This document shows positions 42,078-52,999 of a stretch of 64,000 nt of DNA, in pieces. The DNA comes from Allolobophora icterica (Eukaryota > Annelida > Clitellata > Crassiclitellata > Lumbricidae), in contig OY744610.1 of the NCBI GenBank assembly GCA_963556255.1, forward strand, positions 15,883,339 through 15,947,338, given 5' to 3'. The notes beneath the pieces were generated by a model. The model was not told the origin of the DNA. It did no database searches and saw nothing but the letters and a program-made list of their open reading frames with translations. Position numbers and translations under genes: made by a program. The stretch's first letter is position 1, and each line of letters begins with the position of its first letter.

Positions 42078-44984
42078 TCATTTTTTAATGATACGAAGCT
42101 TTTGTAGAAAGAACCTGCGAATGATGTGTTCGAAAGGAAGATGAGTTTTCTTAACAGCAAATTCAGTCATTGCTTCTGAATACGGAAGATTGGAGTTGAT
42201 ACAACATCTCAGCTTCAAATATCTTGCAAGAAAATGTCTTCCAAGGAAATAGTGGCATTTAATGAAGTAAGGCTGAAAAAGTAATACTGAGAGTTCCATC
42301 TTTTTAAAGTACACATTTTCTGCAAACAATTGTCCAAATGTTGAATTGACAGTAATCTTATATTTCCGCATATCGTCATTTAGAGGTGACAAAAAATTGA
42401 AGAGTGTGTGAAATCCAAGCATCGACTGTACGTCTCGATCAAAAAAAGAGTCAAGCGGTGGTATCAACAGAACATTCCATAAAGCAAGCTTCTTGAAATC
42501 GCTTTGCAAATCAGACTCATGAAGAATTCGTTCGCATAAATGCAAAGCGTCATCGTATTTGCCACATTTGTAAAGGTACAAAGCATGAAAGCAGTCGACG
42601 GTGTTGCACTGGATGCCAAAGTCCTTGCGAATCACATTGTAGAATGATGTCATATTTTCCAATGCATATCTGATTAAAATATCAATTACTGTTTCTTCAA
42701 CATCCAAAGGATTCATGTTAGCAGCCTCAGTTTCTACGAAGAAATCTTTTCTGCGAATAACAGTGTGTCTGACAGCATTGAACCTTAACCTGACAGAACC
42801 TAATTTCAACGAGGCACTGCATTTCGGATTTATTAAAGTCTTCATATATTCGTCCATCGGAAATGCTGACTCGGGCCAATCATGATAAAAACCTAAATGC
42901 TTGAATGTTCTTTCGAAACATAATACCATTAAATAATGAGCAAACACCTTTGGTGAAAGACGCAGATCAAGATAAAGCCGCCTGTTGATGTAATGAAGAT
43001 TATTGTCAGTGATCTTCTTGTGAAGTACAAACAATCCAACTAATCGTGCGACATCGTCAATAAACAACAAACAACCCGCATTCAGTGTTTCTTTTTCCTT
43101 TCGAGAAGTCGGATCTATGAGAACTGCTTGGCAGAAACGCATTGCTTGTTGGTATTCTGATGTGGCAAAATGGAGAGCAGCCAGATAGGCCAGAGCTGCA
43201 GGAGCAATGCCTCTCGATTCTGAAGAGTCAAACGCTATAGCTTTTCTTAGAAATCCTTTTGACATGAAAGACAAGAGTTGAAATTCTGAATGGCTATTTG
43301 ATCCAGTTAAATTTTGCATAAGATCCTGAGCACGTAGGAATTGAAATCGACAACTCTGAGTTGTGTATGTTTTCGGAAAGTTGTGATACTGAGACTTTAT
43401 AATGTTAGGCTGCGTCGAAATTGCTGTGACAAATTCCATAAAGAGACTGCTATCCCACGAAATCTCTCCGAATAGTAAACCATATGCAGTATGCAAACTA
43501 TACAGTAGAAAGTAGTAGTATTTGAAACACAAGACCTTCTCTGTTGTTGGAAGATATGTCATTTTACTGTGGAATTTTGAATTCAAATTTGTTGCACAAA
43601 GTCCAAATTTCAAACTCTGGAGCAATCCCGATGCATATCCGTTTTTGATTACCCAACGACAAATCTTATTAGAATGTGAATAAATGAAAGAAAGCAACCA
43701 ATCCAAAGACAATGATTCAATCGCTTTCCGATGTTCAAGGAGAGGCAGTAAATAATCTGTGAAATCTGGTTCTACTTTCCTTGTGTTCAAAAATTTTAAT
43801 TTTGACCGAGTGATTGGCAGGATGTAATTTTCGACGAACCAGTGACAAAGGATTCCAGTATTACTAAATTTATCTAGTTTTCTTTCAGTTTTTATTAAGC
43901 ATTGTGAAGCTCGATGGCTCATGAAATAAATTTGCTTCAGGAATGAAATAATTCGGACAGCATCTCTTCGTTAGCCATTCTGAAAGACGTTTCAGTAACA
44001 CACAGCAGATTGCAATAACAGAAGAGGAATTCCACCATTCCGGCGACATCTCTTCACAAGTCCATAACATCAGCGTCTTTAAATGAAACGTACAGCGAAC
44101 CTCATCCTCCTTTGTACAATCCTTGTGTATTAATTCCCTCTTTGCAAAGAATCTTAGCAAATGATAGACAATCTGTTGAACTTGAGTCCAACTGCGAAGT
44201 AAAGTTACTTCTGCGCATGAAAATGATAACCTCCACTGATATTTATCGTCTCTGCAAGAACGATGCTGAACGTATACAACATGACAACCGCTTTGTACAA
44301 CCTCAGAGATGGTGTCAATCGTCGGCCATCCGTAATTTCTTTCTCGAATTGGCCAATTTTTAGCTTCTCTAGACCACTGAGGGCTATACACGCTTTTCAC
44401 TGCGTCACTTCCGAAATTGGAATTGGAATCTGCTTGGAATTTAATTGCAGGACCACTAACACTGTTTGGCATCTGCCACCTATACTTTGATGCAAGGTAT
44501 AATTGAACATGATTTGACGTGGCAATTTTAGCCATATTTAGCCATATATAGTGACCTGGATAAGCTGAATAGTTAAATTCGTACTTTTTATATATCCAGT
44601 TATAGTTCATTTCCCCAAAATCTCGCATCAGAACGAAACCTGGATATTTGTGGTATGTTTCAATCTTATAGCACTTAATGGTATCTGCCAGGCCACTCAT
44701 ATCCCTTGGCAACACTGGAAAGTCGTCACTGAAGGCCAACTCATCAGCTCTAGAGAATAATAGATCACCATCGTCGATGCATGGATTCAGCGGTCGGATG
44801 TAGAACTCCGCCTGGCTGCCACACAAAATCGAATACTCCTTTGGTGCAGGGCCACGTGACGAGATTAAGTTATGCATGTGGTCAGAAGTAAGAGAAACCG
44901 ACTTTGGAATCAATTGACAGGTGCTAACGATGAACCCGGATGCCATTTCTTCCATCGAATTACCAGAATATTCTGCCATCTTAG
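42078..44984 (-). pseudogene. Mab-21/cGAS-like receptor copy 1 (one frameshift)
   Basis: Nucleotidyltransferase of the Mab-21/cGAS-like receptor class, which in animals makes cyclic di-nucleotide alarm signals upon sensing nucleic acids; the ligand and product here are unknown. The start is taken as the ATG at 44979, right after a TTTTTTCAG acceptor, implying a 5' untranslated intron. Numbered from there, G54-S55 (CGSQAEF), D70/D72 (DDGD) and D192 (SDAV) fit the G-S and three-acid metal site. RLSFSCAEVTLLRSWT, LKTLMLWTCEEMSPEWW and RCCPNYFIPEANLF are classic Mab-21 C-lobe blocks. A +1 shift near 43889-43905, in or beside a run of five A, moves into a second frame. That frame carries on for ~600 residues of helical, TPR-like repeats to 42078. 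The frameshift may be a sequencing error; otherwise the gene is recently disabled. About 965 residues if joined. Confidence 0.85.
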
Positions 44985-44999
44985 CTGAAAAAATAATTA

Positions 45000-45260
45000 T
45001 ATAGGACTTATACTCCATCCTGAATAATCATCGTCATTATAATCATCATAATCTAATCGTTATATCCATCTCAATCATGATCATCATTGCTATCATCATG
45101 TTCACCCACATAAAGAGGTAATTGTAATTATCTTTACTCACATCGATCATGTTCAGTAGACAGCCTACTTTCAACTAACCATCTACCTGATGCAATATGA
45201 AGCTTCTGATTCTAACAATACCAATCACATTCATCACTATTGATAAGTAACCTATAATAT
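45000..45260. repeat. ATC-rich 5' flank shared with copy 2
   Basis: A degenerate CATCATAAT stretch followed by TCGATCATGTTCAGTAG and CATCTACCTG. The same order of motifs lies upstream of copy 2 (60625-61030), so the duplication included the 5' flank. Confidence 0.65.
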
Positions 45261-45742
45261 AATATTATAATATACAATTGTAAACGCATCTAATTCAAAT
45301 TTAACCTCCCTAGGACGGAGTGGGATAAAAAAATTTCCCAGCGATGTTTGTATGTTGATTGCAGAGCAACTATAGGTAAGCAAACTTGTAATTTGTCGTT
45401 CCACGTGTTTACAAGTTTCCACCGATAACCACCGCATTATGAGCTCATAGTTGTGGGAGAAATAATTTTCATTCCAAAGTGTCGTGGAGTACAAATTTAC
45501 CCAACTTCGTTGTCGACGTCGTTATTTTTTCATTCGTAGAGAAGATATATTTTTAAAGATAATTATGAGCTCATTAGTGATCTGCAATCATAAATCAAGT
45601 GTGGAATCTACCATGAAATTGAGTTTTAATAGTTGCATAATTGTGGAGAGTTTATTTTCCAAGATGGCGGCAATATATATGTCTCAGCTCACAGGTAAGC
45701 TACAATGACAAATTGTCAACTGTAACATTTCCAAGGCCAAGG

Positions 45743-45877
45743 AATCGATTTATCGTAGTGGCAATAGTGTGCGAATACTGCTGTCCAAAATGGCGGCCAA
45801 TATGGCCGATAAAACAACAATATGTATGTCTCAGCTCACAGGTAAACCGGTCACTATTGCCACTACGATAGATCGAT
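45743..45877. repeat. ~26 bp inverted repeat, 80 bp loop
   Basis: AATCGATTTATCGTAGTGGC..AATAGTG is inverted at 45850-45877 as CACTATTGCC..ACTACGATAGATCGATT, with one or two mismatches. The loop and left flank also contain a direct repeat, TGTCTCAGCTCACAGGTAA, at 45679 and 45829. Confidence 0.8.
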
Positions 45878-45969
45878 TCTCTAAAAAAAATTGGTGGCAA
45901 TATACAAAGAGACAGCGACGTTTCTTTGTCATTTGCGTTATTGTTTTGTCGGATTCCAGTAAATAAAAG

Positions 45970-46690
45970 CGTGATTTAATGCCTTGAATCTGCGGTGATT
46001 TTTTCCCATTTTTACCAACTCCTACCGTGACTTTTAAACTTTTTTGCCTGAATTCCTATTGATCCCAGCCTAGACTTAAGCACAAGATTACGAGGACAGG
46101 AAAAGTCCACTAAGTTATCCGATAGGCAGTCGTGGGTACGATTTGTCAGATATTGAATTTTTAGCCTCGGTGTTTGCGGGTGGTTAGTGCTCTTCATCGC
46201 CGTCTGATATTGATATTTCCGGTGTGGCGCCCTTCCTGGCGTGTTGCGTCAGTAGCAGCTAAAGAGACTTTTTCAATATTTCGACGTAGTAGTCTGTTGG
46301 CAATTGTGAAAAAGATATTTTTTTGGGTATAATCTTGGCAAATGTGCTTTTTTACATATACATACCTCACTGATCAAGAAATATGTTCTTGCCAGTTTTT
46401 CTGAGTGGTCCCGGGGTAATTTTTAATAGTTTCACAAGTTACGTGTGATAAGTGCATGGAAACTTTAATCTTATTGCTTGTTCTTCTAAAAACTATGCTA
46501 TATGGCAACTTAAAATAGGCAGAATCATTCATTATTCTATTCTAATATGTTTCTAATTAGTAATAACTCACAATGTATGATTATATTGCATCTCAGAAAT
46601 TTTGAAATGACAAATTGAAAAGTTGAAAATGTCGTGTAATAATTGTTATCGTAGTTGTAACCTCATGAATTTACTCCATAGTCATTAATC
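45970..46690. other. Spacer without a supported gene
   Basis: AT-rich with no recognisable coding or repeat structure. Confidence 0.45.
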
Positions 46691-47303
46691 CTCTTATACA
46701 TCTTGTTCATCTTATATTGGCTGTGTGTTGTAACATTTGTCATTATCTCCTTCGCAGCAGCAGAGTTCAGTGCCGAGAAGATTGTGTTGTTTACATGAGC
46801 ATCTTCGTGAACATGTGTTGGTTGTGGATGCACAGTTACATCGTACCAACTGCAGGGGCTGGAGCTTCTTTGCTCAGTATTGTAGCAGCTTACCATCTTA
46901 CAGTTCTCATCCAAGGTTGAACAGTGCTGGCAGTGTTATTTGGTGAGCTTGAAGAGCTCTGTTGTAATGGTTGCCATTGATTACCTTTAAAATCGTGACG
47001 CTCCTGTACATATCGGTTTCCTGCCATGCGACCTCAAGACCATTCCCTTCAATTGTTTTGTCGCAAGCCCACAACACAGTGTGGAATGCACCAAGGCATA
47101 ACATCCACCTGTTTTTGTACTGTGGATCTAGAGACTGCATTTACCACTGCTTCACCTCAAGTGACCGAAACAGTGGTACACTGGAAGGGCAGTTCCCTCT
47201 TCCATCTGGGGTATCCACTTCTTTGTCAATGTTATCCATTGAAGCCCAAAGTCTCCTGTTGCGCAGAAGACCTGGTGAAACATATACACCATATTCTCTG
47301 ACA

Positions 47304-48406
47304 CTTTGAGACAGTGCCGGATTAACTTTTTACAGGCCTGGCGCAAACAATGCAACAAAACTAAAGTAGGCCCTCTATCCAATCAAATTATCAAAAAAAT
47401 AAGCGCCCAGTTGATGGCGAATACAAGAGCCAATGTCTGAGAATTTTTTCCCCGTTTGGTGTGATCGTAAAAAAGCAGAATCGTTTAGTTTTCTTTTGGT
47501 ACTATTCAATTTTACTTTATTTCCATGTTGTTTTATGGATTTAGAGTACATGCCATCTTGATTGCGACATGGTTCAGGTCCCATCTGCAGCCAATAACTG
47601 ACCAAATCTTCATTTATAGTCCACAGAGCAGCATCTGTTTGTGGCACGTTTCCAACAGATTGATTCTCTTGTTTTAATGGTAGATCTATGGTAGTTTCAG
47701 ATTTAGGCATATCAATGATATCATTGCTGAAATCAAGGGTGTCTGTTGTTGGCATTAGTGCTGACACTGCTGAGCGGCCTAAGCCTGAACTGCATCCAGC
47801 TTCTGACGCTGAGTCGACACCATCTATAAATTGCTGCACTTCTCGTGTTTTTACTGCCAGAAATTTATCAATACTACCACGTTGCTGTTTGCCTACCTCT
47901 TCAAGTTCGCGTTTTCTTTGACGTTTCTGCCAACCGGACTCAAATTTCTTCATTTTCTTTAGGCCTACTTATTTTATTTGTTTAAAAATTAAAATTAAAA
48001 AAAGAAATAAGCAGCTACATAAACACTAAATAGTAGATAATAATATTACATGGAACATACACTGTGTCGTCTGTACCGTACGCATATCTATATTTTATTT
48101 GGTGATGGGGTCGATCCGCGCATAAATTGATTACGTCATACGTCATCATTACAGTACACAATTAATTAGTACGTCATCATTATAGTAGTAGTACTGTAGA
48201 AGGCCTGTTTTTATAATGCCACCAAATTTTATATGCAATGCTTGTTTTAGAAATTAAACATTTTAAATAAGCCGGACTGTGACTTATATAAACAAATTCG
48301 ATCGGATAATCGGATTTCTCAATGTTTTTTAAAATGTTTACCCCCGAAAGAAGGCCTGGCGCAAGTGCGCCAGTTGCGCCATAGTTAATCTGGCACTGCT
48401 TTGAGA
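47304..48406 (-). mobile_element. hAT element, internally deleted, 8 bp duplication
   Basis: The element spans 47312-48398 with terminal inverted repeats beginning CAGTGCCGGATTAACT (left) and CAGTGCCAGATTAACT (right, inverted). It is flanked by the exact 8-mer CTTTGAGA on both sides (47304-47311, 48399-48406). It retains the 5' part of a transposase gene (47375-47953) but not the catalytic core, so it is non-autonomous. A subterminal TGGCGCAA motif recurs at both ends. Confidence 0.92.
47375..47953 (-). CDS. hAT transposase N-terminal fragment
   Basis: A 192-codon frame from an ATG at 47953. It begins MKKFESGWQKRQRKRELEE, a basic charged helix usual at the start of ZMYM6/hAT-like transposases (Lys/Arg-rich, then GSIDKFL). 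After a Ser/Pro-rich spacer, residues ~108-135 read WTINEDLVSYWLQMGPEP, then CRNQDGMYSKS, the start of the TTF-type zinc-finger region. After that the frame should reach a CFVC-type finger and the RNase H core. Instead it diverges and stops, which marks the internal deletion. Confidence 0.75.
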   Translation of the reverse strand: MKKFESGWQKRQRKRELEEVGKQQRGSIDKFLAVKTREVQQFIDGVDSASEAGCSSGLGRSAVSALMPTTDTLDFSNDIIDMPKSETTIDLPLKQENQSVGNVPQTDAALWTINEDLVSYWLQMGPEPCRNQDGMYSKSIKQHGNKVKLNSTKRKLNDSAFLRSHQTGKKFSDIGSCIRHQLGAYFFDNLIG

Positions 48407-48899
48407 GATAGCACTGGCGAGGTTGTTACATACGTTCTTAACATGGTCGTAAGACACCTCTGCGTCACACTTGCTGAGCAGTGATATCGCCTTCTGACTC
48501 CAGAAGTGATGATACAGCCAAAGAGATCGTCCGACTGAGTATGGGATAGCTTGCCTAATGATCTTGGAACACCAGTAGATTGTGGACATCTCTGCTCTGA
48601 GATCTCGACCACGGAATATCGAGAAAGCGATCGTCGATGGCGATAGTTCAGAAGAACTTTCGAGAAATAGATAATTCCGTTATTATACAGGGAAGAGACT
48701 GAACCAGGTGCAATCCTCGATCATCTTTCATTGGTCAAGATAAGCTGTGCTTTCTTCAGAAGACAGCTGCGGAGAGAAGAGAGGGTCACTAGCTCTTGCC
48801 TTAGGTACCAAGAATGACGCTGCATCATCTTCAGACCTGTGGTCCGAAGAGCAGCATCATAGGCGTGCAGCCTTTCGATTAGTTAAATGTCATTGATGG

Positions 48900-50160
48900 G
48901 TGCACCACGAGTGGATGCAGATGTTGACAATAAATCTGTTAAATTGTTGGATACCCTGTAATTCACAGTTAGTCAAGGAAAAGGTACTGGAGGGGAACAG
49001 CAAGAGATACTGGACCTTTGTGGATCTGGAGAAGGCCTTCGATAGAGTACATAGGGAGGTAGTATTCTGGAGTCTGATGAAAAAGGGAGTGACGAAGAAA
49101 ATTGTGCGACTGGTAAAGTCCATGTATGATGGGGCACGCACTTCGGTGAGGTGAAGGGTTGGAAACACACTGCAGTTCGAAATACGAGTAGGTGAACACC
49201 AAGGATCGTGCCTGAGCCGACTGTTGGCCGCATTATCAGAAAACATCGGGAGAGAGGTACCTTGGGATATGTTGTACGCTGGTGATCCCATTGTGGCAGA
49301 TAGCTCAGCAGAGAACGCCCAAATAAGCTTCACTGGTTGGCAGAAAGCACTGGAGAGCAAGTGACTCAAAATAAATTCAAGCAAAAACAGAAGTCATGGA
49401 TTGCTCAAGGACAGATGAGGACCTGGTGGATATAGACGGTGGGGGAAATGCACTGAAACAGGCGGAGACCTTTAAATACTTGGGGTCGATAATGAATGCT
49501 AAAGGACGATGCGAGCAAGATGTCAAAAATAGAATAAAAGTAGCCTGGCAGAAGTGTAGGGATTTGTCTGGTGTGCTGTGTGACCCCAAGATCTCGGTTC
49601 GTCTTAAAGGAAAGATATACAGGAGAATGATAAGACCGGTATTGATTTATGGAGCAGAAGCTTGGACGCTGAGGAGAAAGGTGGAGGAACCCCTGGAGAG
49701 AACAGAGATGAGAATGCTACGATGGATACTTGGGGTGTCATTAAGGACATGAAGAAAAATGAGCATATCCGGAAAACACTCGGAGTGGCCTGTATGGACA
49801 TGTAGTGCGGGCGAAGGAGTATAGTAACATCAAAAGAATCATGAGAGCGGAGGTGCATGGATACCGCAGCCGAGGACGCCAGAGGCCGAGATGGATGGAC
49901 ATGGTTCAGCAGGACCACAGGCTTCTGGGCCTGAAAAAAGAAGACACCGGAGATCGAGTGGGATGGAGACAGAGGATCCGAGTGGCTGATCCCTCCCCAG
50001 CGAGGGACTAATCCCAGCGGAAGAAGAAGAAGAAGACGAAGATGATGAAGAAGAAGAAGGAGGAGGAGAAGGAGGAGGAAGAAGAGGAGGAAGAGGAGGA
50101 CGAGGAGGAGGAGGAGGAGGAGGAGGAGGAGAAGAAGAAGGAGAAGAAGAAACCAATTCG
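48900..50160 (+). pseudogene. RTE-like LINE, decayed, with (AAG/GAG)n tail
   Basis: The palm start FVDLEKAFDRVHREVVFWSL and KSMYDGARTSVR lie at 49017-49152. A frameshifted HQGSCLS block and decayed YADD region follow to 49300. AETFKYLGSIMNAKGRCEQD, IRPVLIYGAEAWTLRRK and MRMLRWILGV lie at 49396-49740, and RSRGRQRPRWMDMVQQD..RVADPSPARD at 49805-50009. The (GAAGAA/GAGGAG)n tail runs to about 50150. These blocks are in the order of an RTE/BovB-like pol and its 3' end. At least three frameshifts and several stops disable it. Confidence 0.88.
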
Positions 50161-50169
50161 TTTCCATCT

Positions 50170-50750
50170 AAAATCATGTTTCCATCATATACACGACTTT
50201 ACATGTATATACATGATTTACGTATAGTCATTTGAAGATATTTAGCCTCCATTTTGTCCGCCATTTCGTTTATTGGTAGTGCTACATATGTGTCTTTAGT
50301 TCCATCGCATTTCTTGACCCCGAAAATTTTAATTTAGACTGTAAAATCATGTTTCCATCATATACACGACTTTATATACATGATTTACGTATAGCCATTT
50401 GAAGATATTTAGCCTCCATTTTGTCCGCCATTTCGTTTTTTGGCAGTGCTACATATGTGTCTTCAGTTCCATCGCATTCCTTGACCCCGAAAATGTTAAT
50501 TTAGACTCTAAAATCATGTTTCCATCACATACATGACCTCACTTACAGCCATTCGAAGGTATTTGGCCACCATTTTGTCCGCCATTTTGTTTTTTGGCAG
50601 TGCTACATATGTGTCTTTAGTTCCATTGCATTCCTTGACCCGGAAAATGTTAATTTATACTCTAAAAGCATGTTTCCATCACATACATGACCTTACTTAC
50701 AGCCATTCGAAGATATTTGGCCACCATTTTGTCCGCCATCTTGTTTTTCC
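50170..50750. repeat. ~165 bp tandem repeat, four units
   Basis: CATGTTTCCATCAYATACAY begins units at about 50174, 50347, 50516 and 50669. Each unit includes CCATTTTGTCCGCCATTTYG, GGCAGTGCTACATATGTGTC and CATTCCTTGACCCCGAAAAT. It shares the CCGCCATTTTG motif with the ~185 bp satellite of the left edge. Confidence 0.9.
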
Positions 50751-51060
50751 ATGCAACCGCTAAAAATCCAGCTTGCTAACCGCGATTTTAGTTTTCAGCA
50801 GAGTGAAATTAGTCTAGAAACACCTGTTAGCAAATTGTTACAAAATTTGATTCTGTCAATTTAAGGAAGTTGTGTACATTCATTCCCCATTGGCCGCCAT
50901 CTTTTTTGGCGCCAAAATTTGACCTTTTCCCGTGGTCCGATTTCGGTAAACTTTTAGTATGTTCATCTCCAGACCTAATGCACCCGAAAATCAGCATAAA
51001 AGTTTTCTTGAAATTTTTTTGGGGTCAAATTGTATATTAACCCGACTAAATGCGGTCAAA
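50690..51060. repeat. Dispersed repeat F, inverted at right edge
   Basis: The stretch containing AAAAATCCAGCTTGCTAACC, GTCTAGAAACACCTGTTAGC, GGCGCCAAAATTTGACCTTT, CCCGTGGTCCGATTTCGGTA and ATTAACCCGACTAAATGC is present in reverse complement at 63620-64000, about 90 percent identical by eye. Confidence 0.9.
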
Positions 51061-51439
51061 TTCAGTACAACGCATTCAATTTCAGTTCCGTAAATCTGGA
51101 GTGCACATTTGGTCCCAAATGTGCACTCGGGACCAAACTAAAAACTGGCAACATGGTTTTTTACGTGCACAACTCTATTCTGAACATTTTAAGCACATTT
51201 GCCAAGATTATACCCAAAATTATGACAATCTTGAAATTCTTGACATTTGCCTATGGACTATAGAGTGTAAATACGTTTCTTTTGCTGGATTTAGTCTATT
51301 TGTGCCGAGTGTCGTGACGACCTTGACAGTGTTTTTCGTAAATTTTCAGACTCAGAAATTGCTTTATTCGATCGAACTTGATTGTACTCGATTACAGATT
51401 TTCTTGCTGGACACCATCTTTATTACGTACACCAGCAGT

Positions 51440-52960
51440 CAGCTGAATTCACTCAAGCATGAACGTCCGCCACAACGAAGTGTAGGGAAGGTAATGTTCA
51501 GTTACCGACTGTGGAGGCCGTGCAAATCGCTTCGTCTACTGTTTGAAACAACATTGAAATCATCTGACCAGAATGGCGTACGAGTGAGTGAGGACAATCC
51601 AGGATTGGCTGTATCCTGTTTGAATGTGTGATCTTTGCCAGCAGAAGCACATTCCGTACATAAGGAGCTCATGGACAAACATCTGGACCTACTGATTCTG
51701 ACAGAAACTTGCCACCGATCGACAGAATGATGACATCTCTTTGCGTCGATCTGCACTGGAGAGATATTCAGTTTCTGATGCTGTGCGTCCTTCCGATCCA
51801 AGACACGGAGGAATGGCAGTAATGCATCGAAGCGAATTCTCCATCAGGAAATATTTCTTCCATTGATCACTACATTTGAGGTACTTGGCCTTCGGATAGG
51901 GACCTCAGTCATCTATCTCTCGGTGTACAGACCGGGTTCAGTTCGACCTTGTGTGCAGTTCTACGACGAGCTACGTACGGTCTTCGAGTCACTTGCGTTG
52001 TATCGCTGCCTTGTCATGTAAGTGCAATTTTAACATACGTGTTGATGATCCTGCATGCCACTCGACTGACAGAGCTTCTTACATCGTTCAGCATGATTGA
52101 ACACATCAGAGGAGCTACTTACCTATTTGGCGACACATTAGACGTCGTCATTACTTTTTCGGACGAGTGTGTTGACAAGGTCCTATTCGATCCTCCAGGC
52201 ATGATCTCGGATCACGGATTGGTTATATGTCGTTTCGCGACGAGCTCACGCATCGGACAACCAACAACTAAATCTGTTCGTGGCTGGCTTGGGGTGGACC
52301 GAGCATCGTTCTTGAATACAATAAGAAGCGGTCCACTTGGCGTTCCAACACCAACTGCTGATGCCTGTAAGCTCTTCCGGAGAGCAATTCCACGCTTCGT
52401 GACCTTGCGGACCGTTTCGCTCAAGCACATACAGTTAAGGTTCGCAGCCGACCATCATCTCCGTGGTTCGATGCTGAATGCAGAACAATTCGTCGGAATT
52501 GCCGGGTGCTTGATAGACGATATCAAAGGTCAAAGACGATGGAGGACTGTCGTAACTGGAAAAAAGCGGTTTGTAACCAACACGCTGCCTATAACTTGAA
52601 GGAGAGTCAGTACTGGAGTAGGCGGATTGCATTCGAACGTGGCAATTCATCAAATCTATGGCGCTCTATGCTAAAGCTGTTGAAACGAAACAAGACCAGC
52701 AGCGAGGTGGGACACAGAAGGCTACGCTCTCAGCGGATGGCTTCAACAATTGCTACGAAGACAAAGTTGCATTCGTAAGAGCTAGCACGGCGGACTATCC
52801 AGTGCCTGAGGTCGGCAATTTCAACGCCACCGTCATGGAGAATTTCCACGTCTACACTGCTGAAGAAGTGCGTTGGGTCATCACGGGGTTACCAACTAAA
52901 TCATGCTCTCTTAGCCGATCCCAGCATTCCTAGTGAAGGAGTGCATTGACGTTTTGTTGC
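51440..52960 (+). pseudogene. LINE endonuclease (APE) region, decayed
   Basis: In shifting plus-strand frames: LAVSCLNV (51605), LDLLILTETCHRST (51690), VYRPGSVRPCVQFYDELRTV (51925), GDTLDVVITFSDECVD (52130) and PGMISDHGLVICRF (52196), the order of an apurinic-type endonuclease. The linker follows: SSPWFDAECRTIRRNCRVLD at 52460, then RNWKKAVCNQHAAYNLKES and SSNLWRSMLKLLKRNK. These are typical blocks of CR1/L2-type pol upstream of the reverse transcriptase, which is absent. Many frameshifts. A short YTAEEVRWVITGLPTKSC block at 52853 approaches the palm domain and then stops. Confidence 0.82.
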
Positions 52961-52999
52961 CATACTTGGTAGCTATGTGCAACACTTCTCTCATTAACT

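Larger units (their letters stand above)
46690..48640 (-). pseudogene. Cys-rich gene fragment split by a hAT insertion
   Basis: At 46740-46870 the minus strand reads LQPLQLVRCNCASTTNTCSR, then RCSC and LCCCEGDN. This Cys-rich C-terminal signature is one I associate with uncharacterised, probably transposon-related animal proteins. Upstream, SENMVYMFHQVFCATGDFGL (47240-47303) and, beyond the hAT insertion, IYWCSKIIRQAIPYS (48500-48590) continue the open protein-like sequence. The two sides rejoin at the 8 bp duplication CTTTGAGA. Frame changes between blocks show decay, and the family name is uncertain. Confidence 0.4.
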
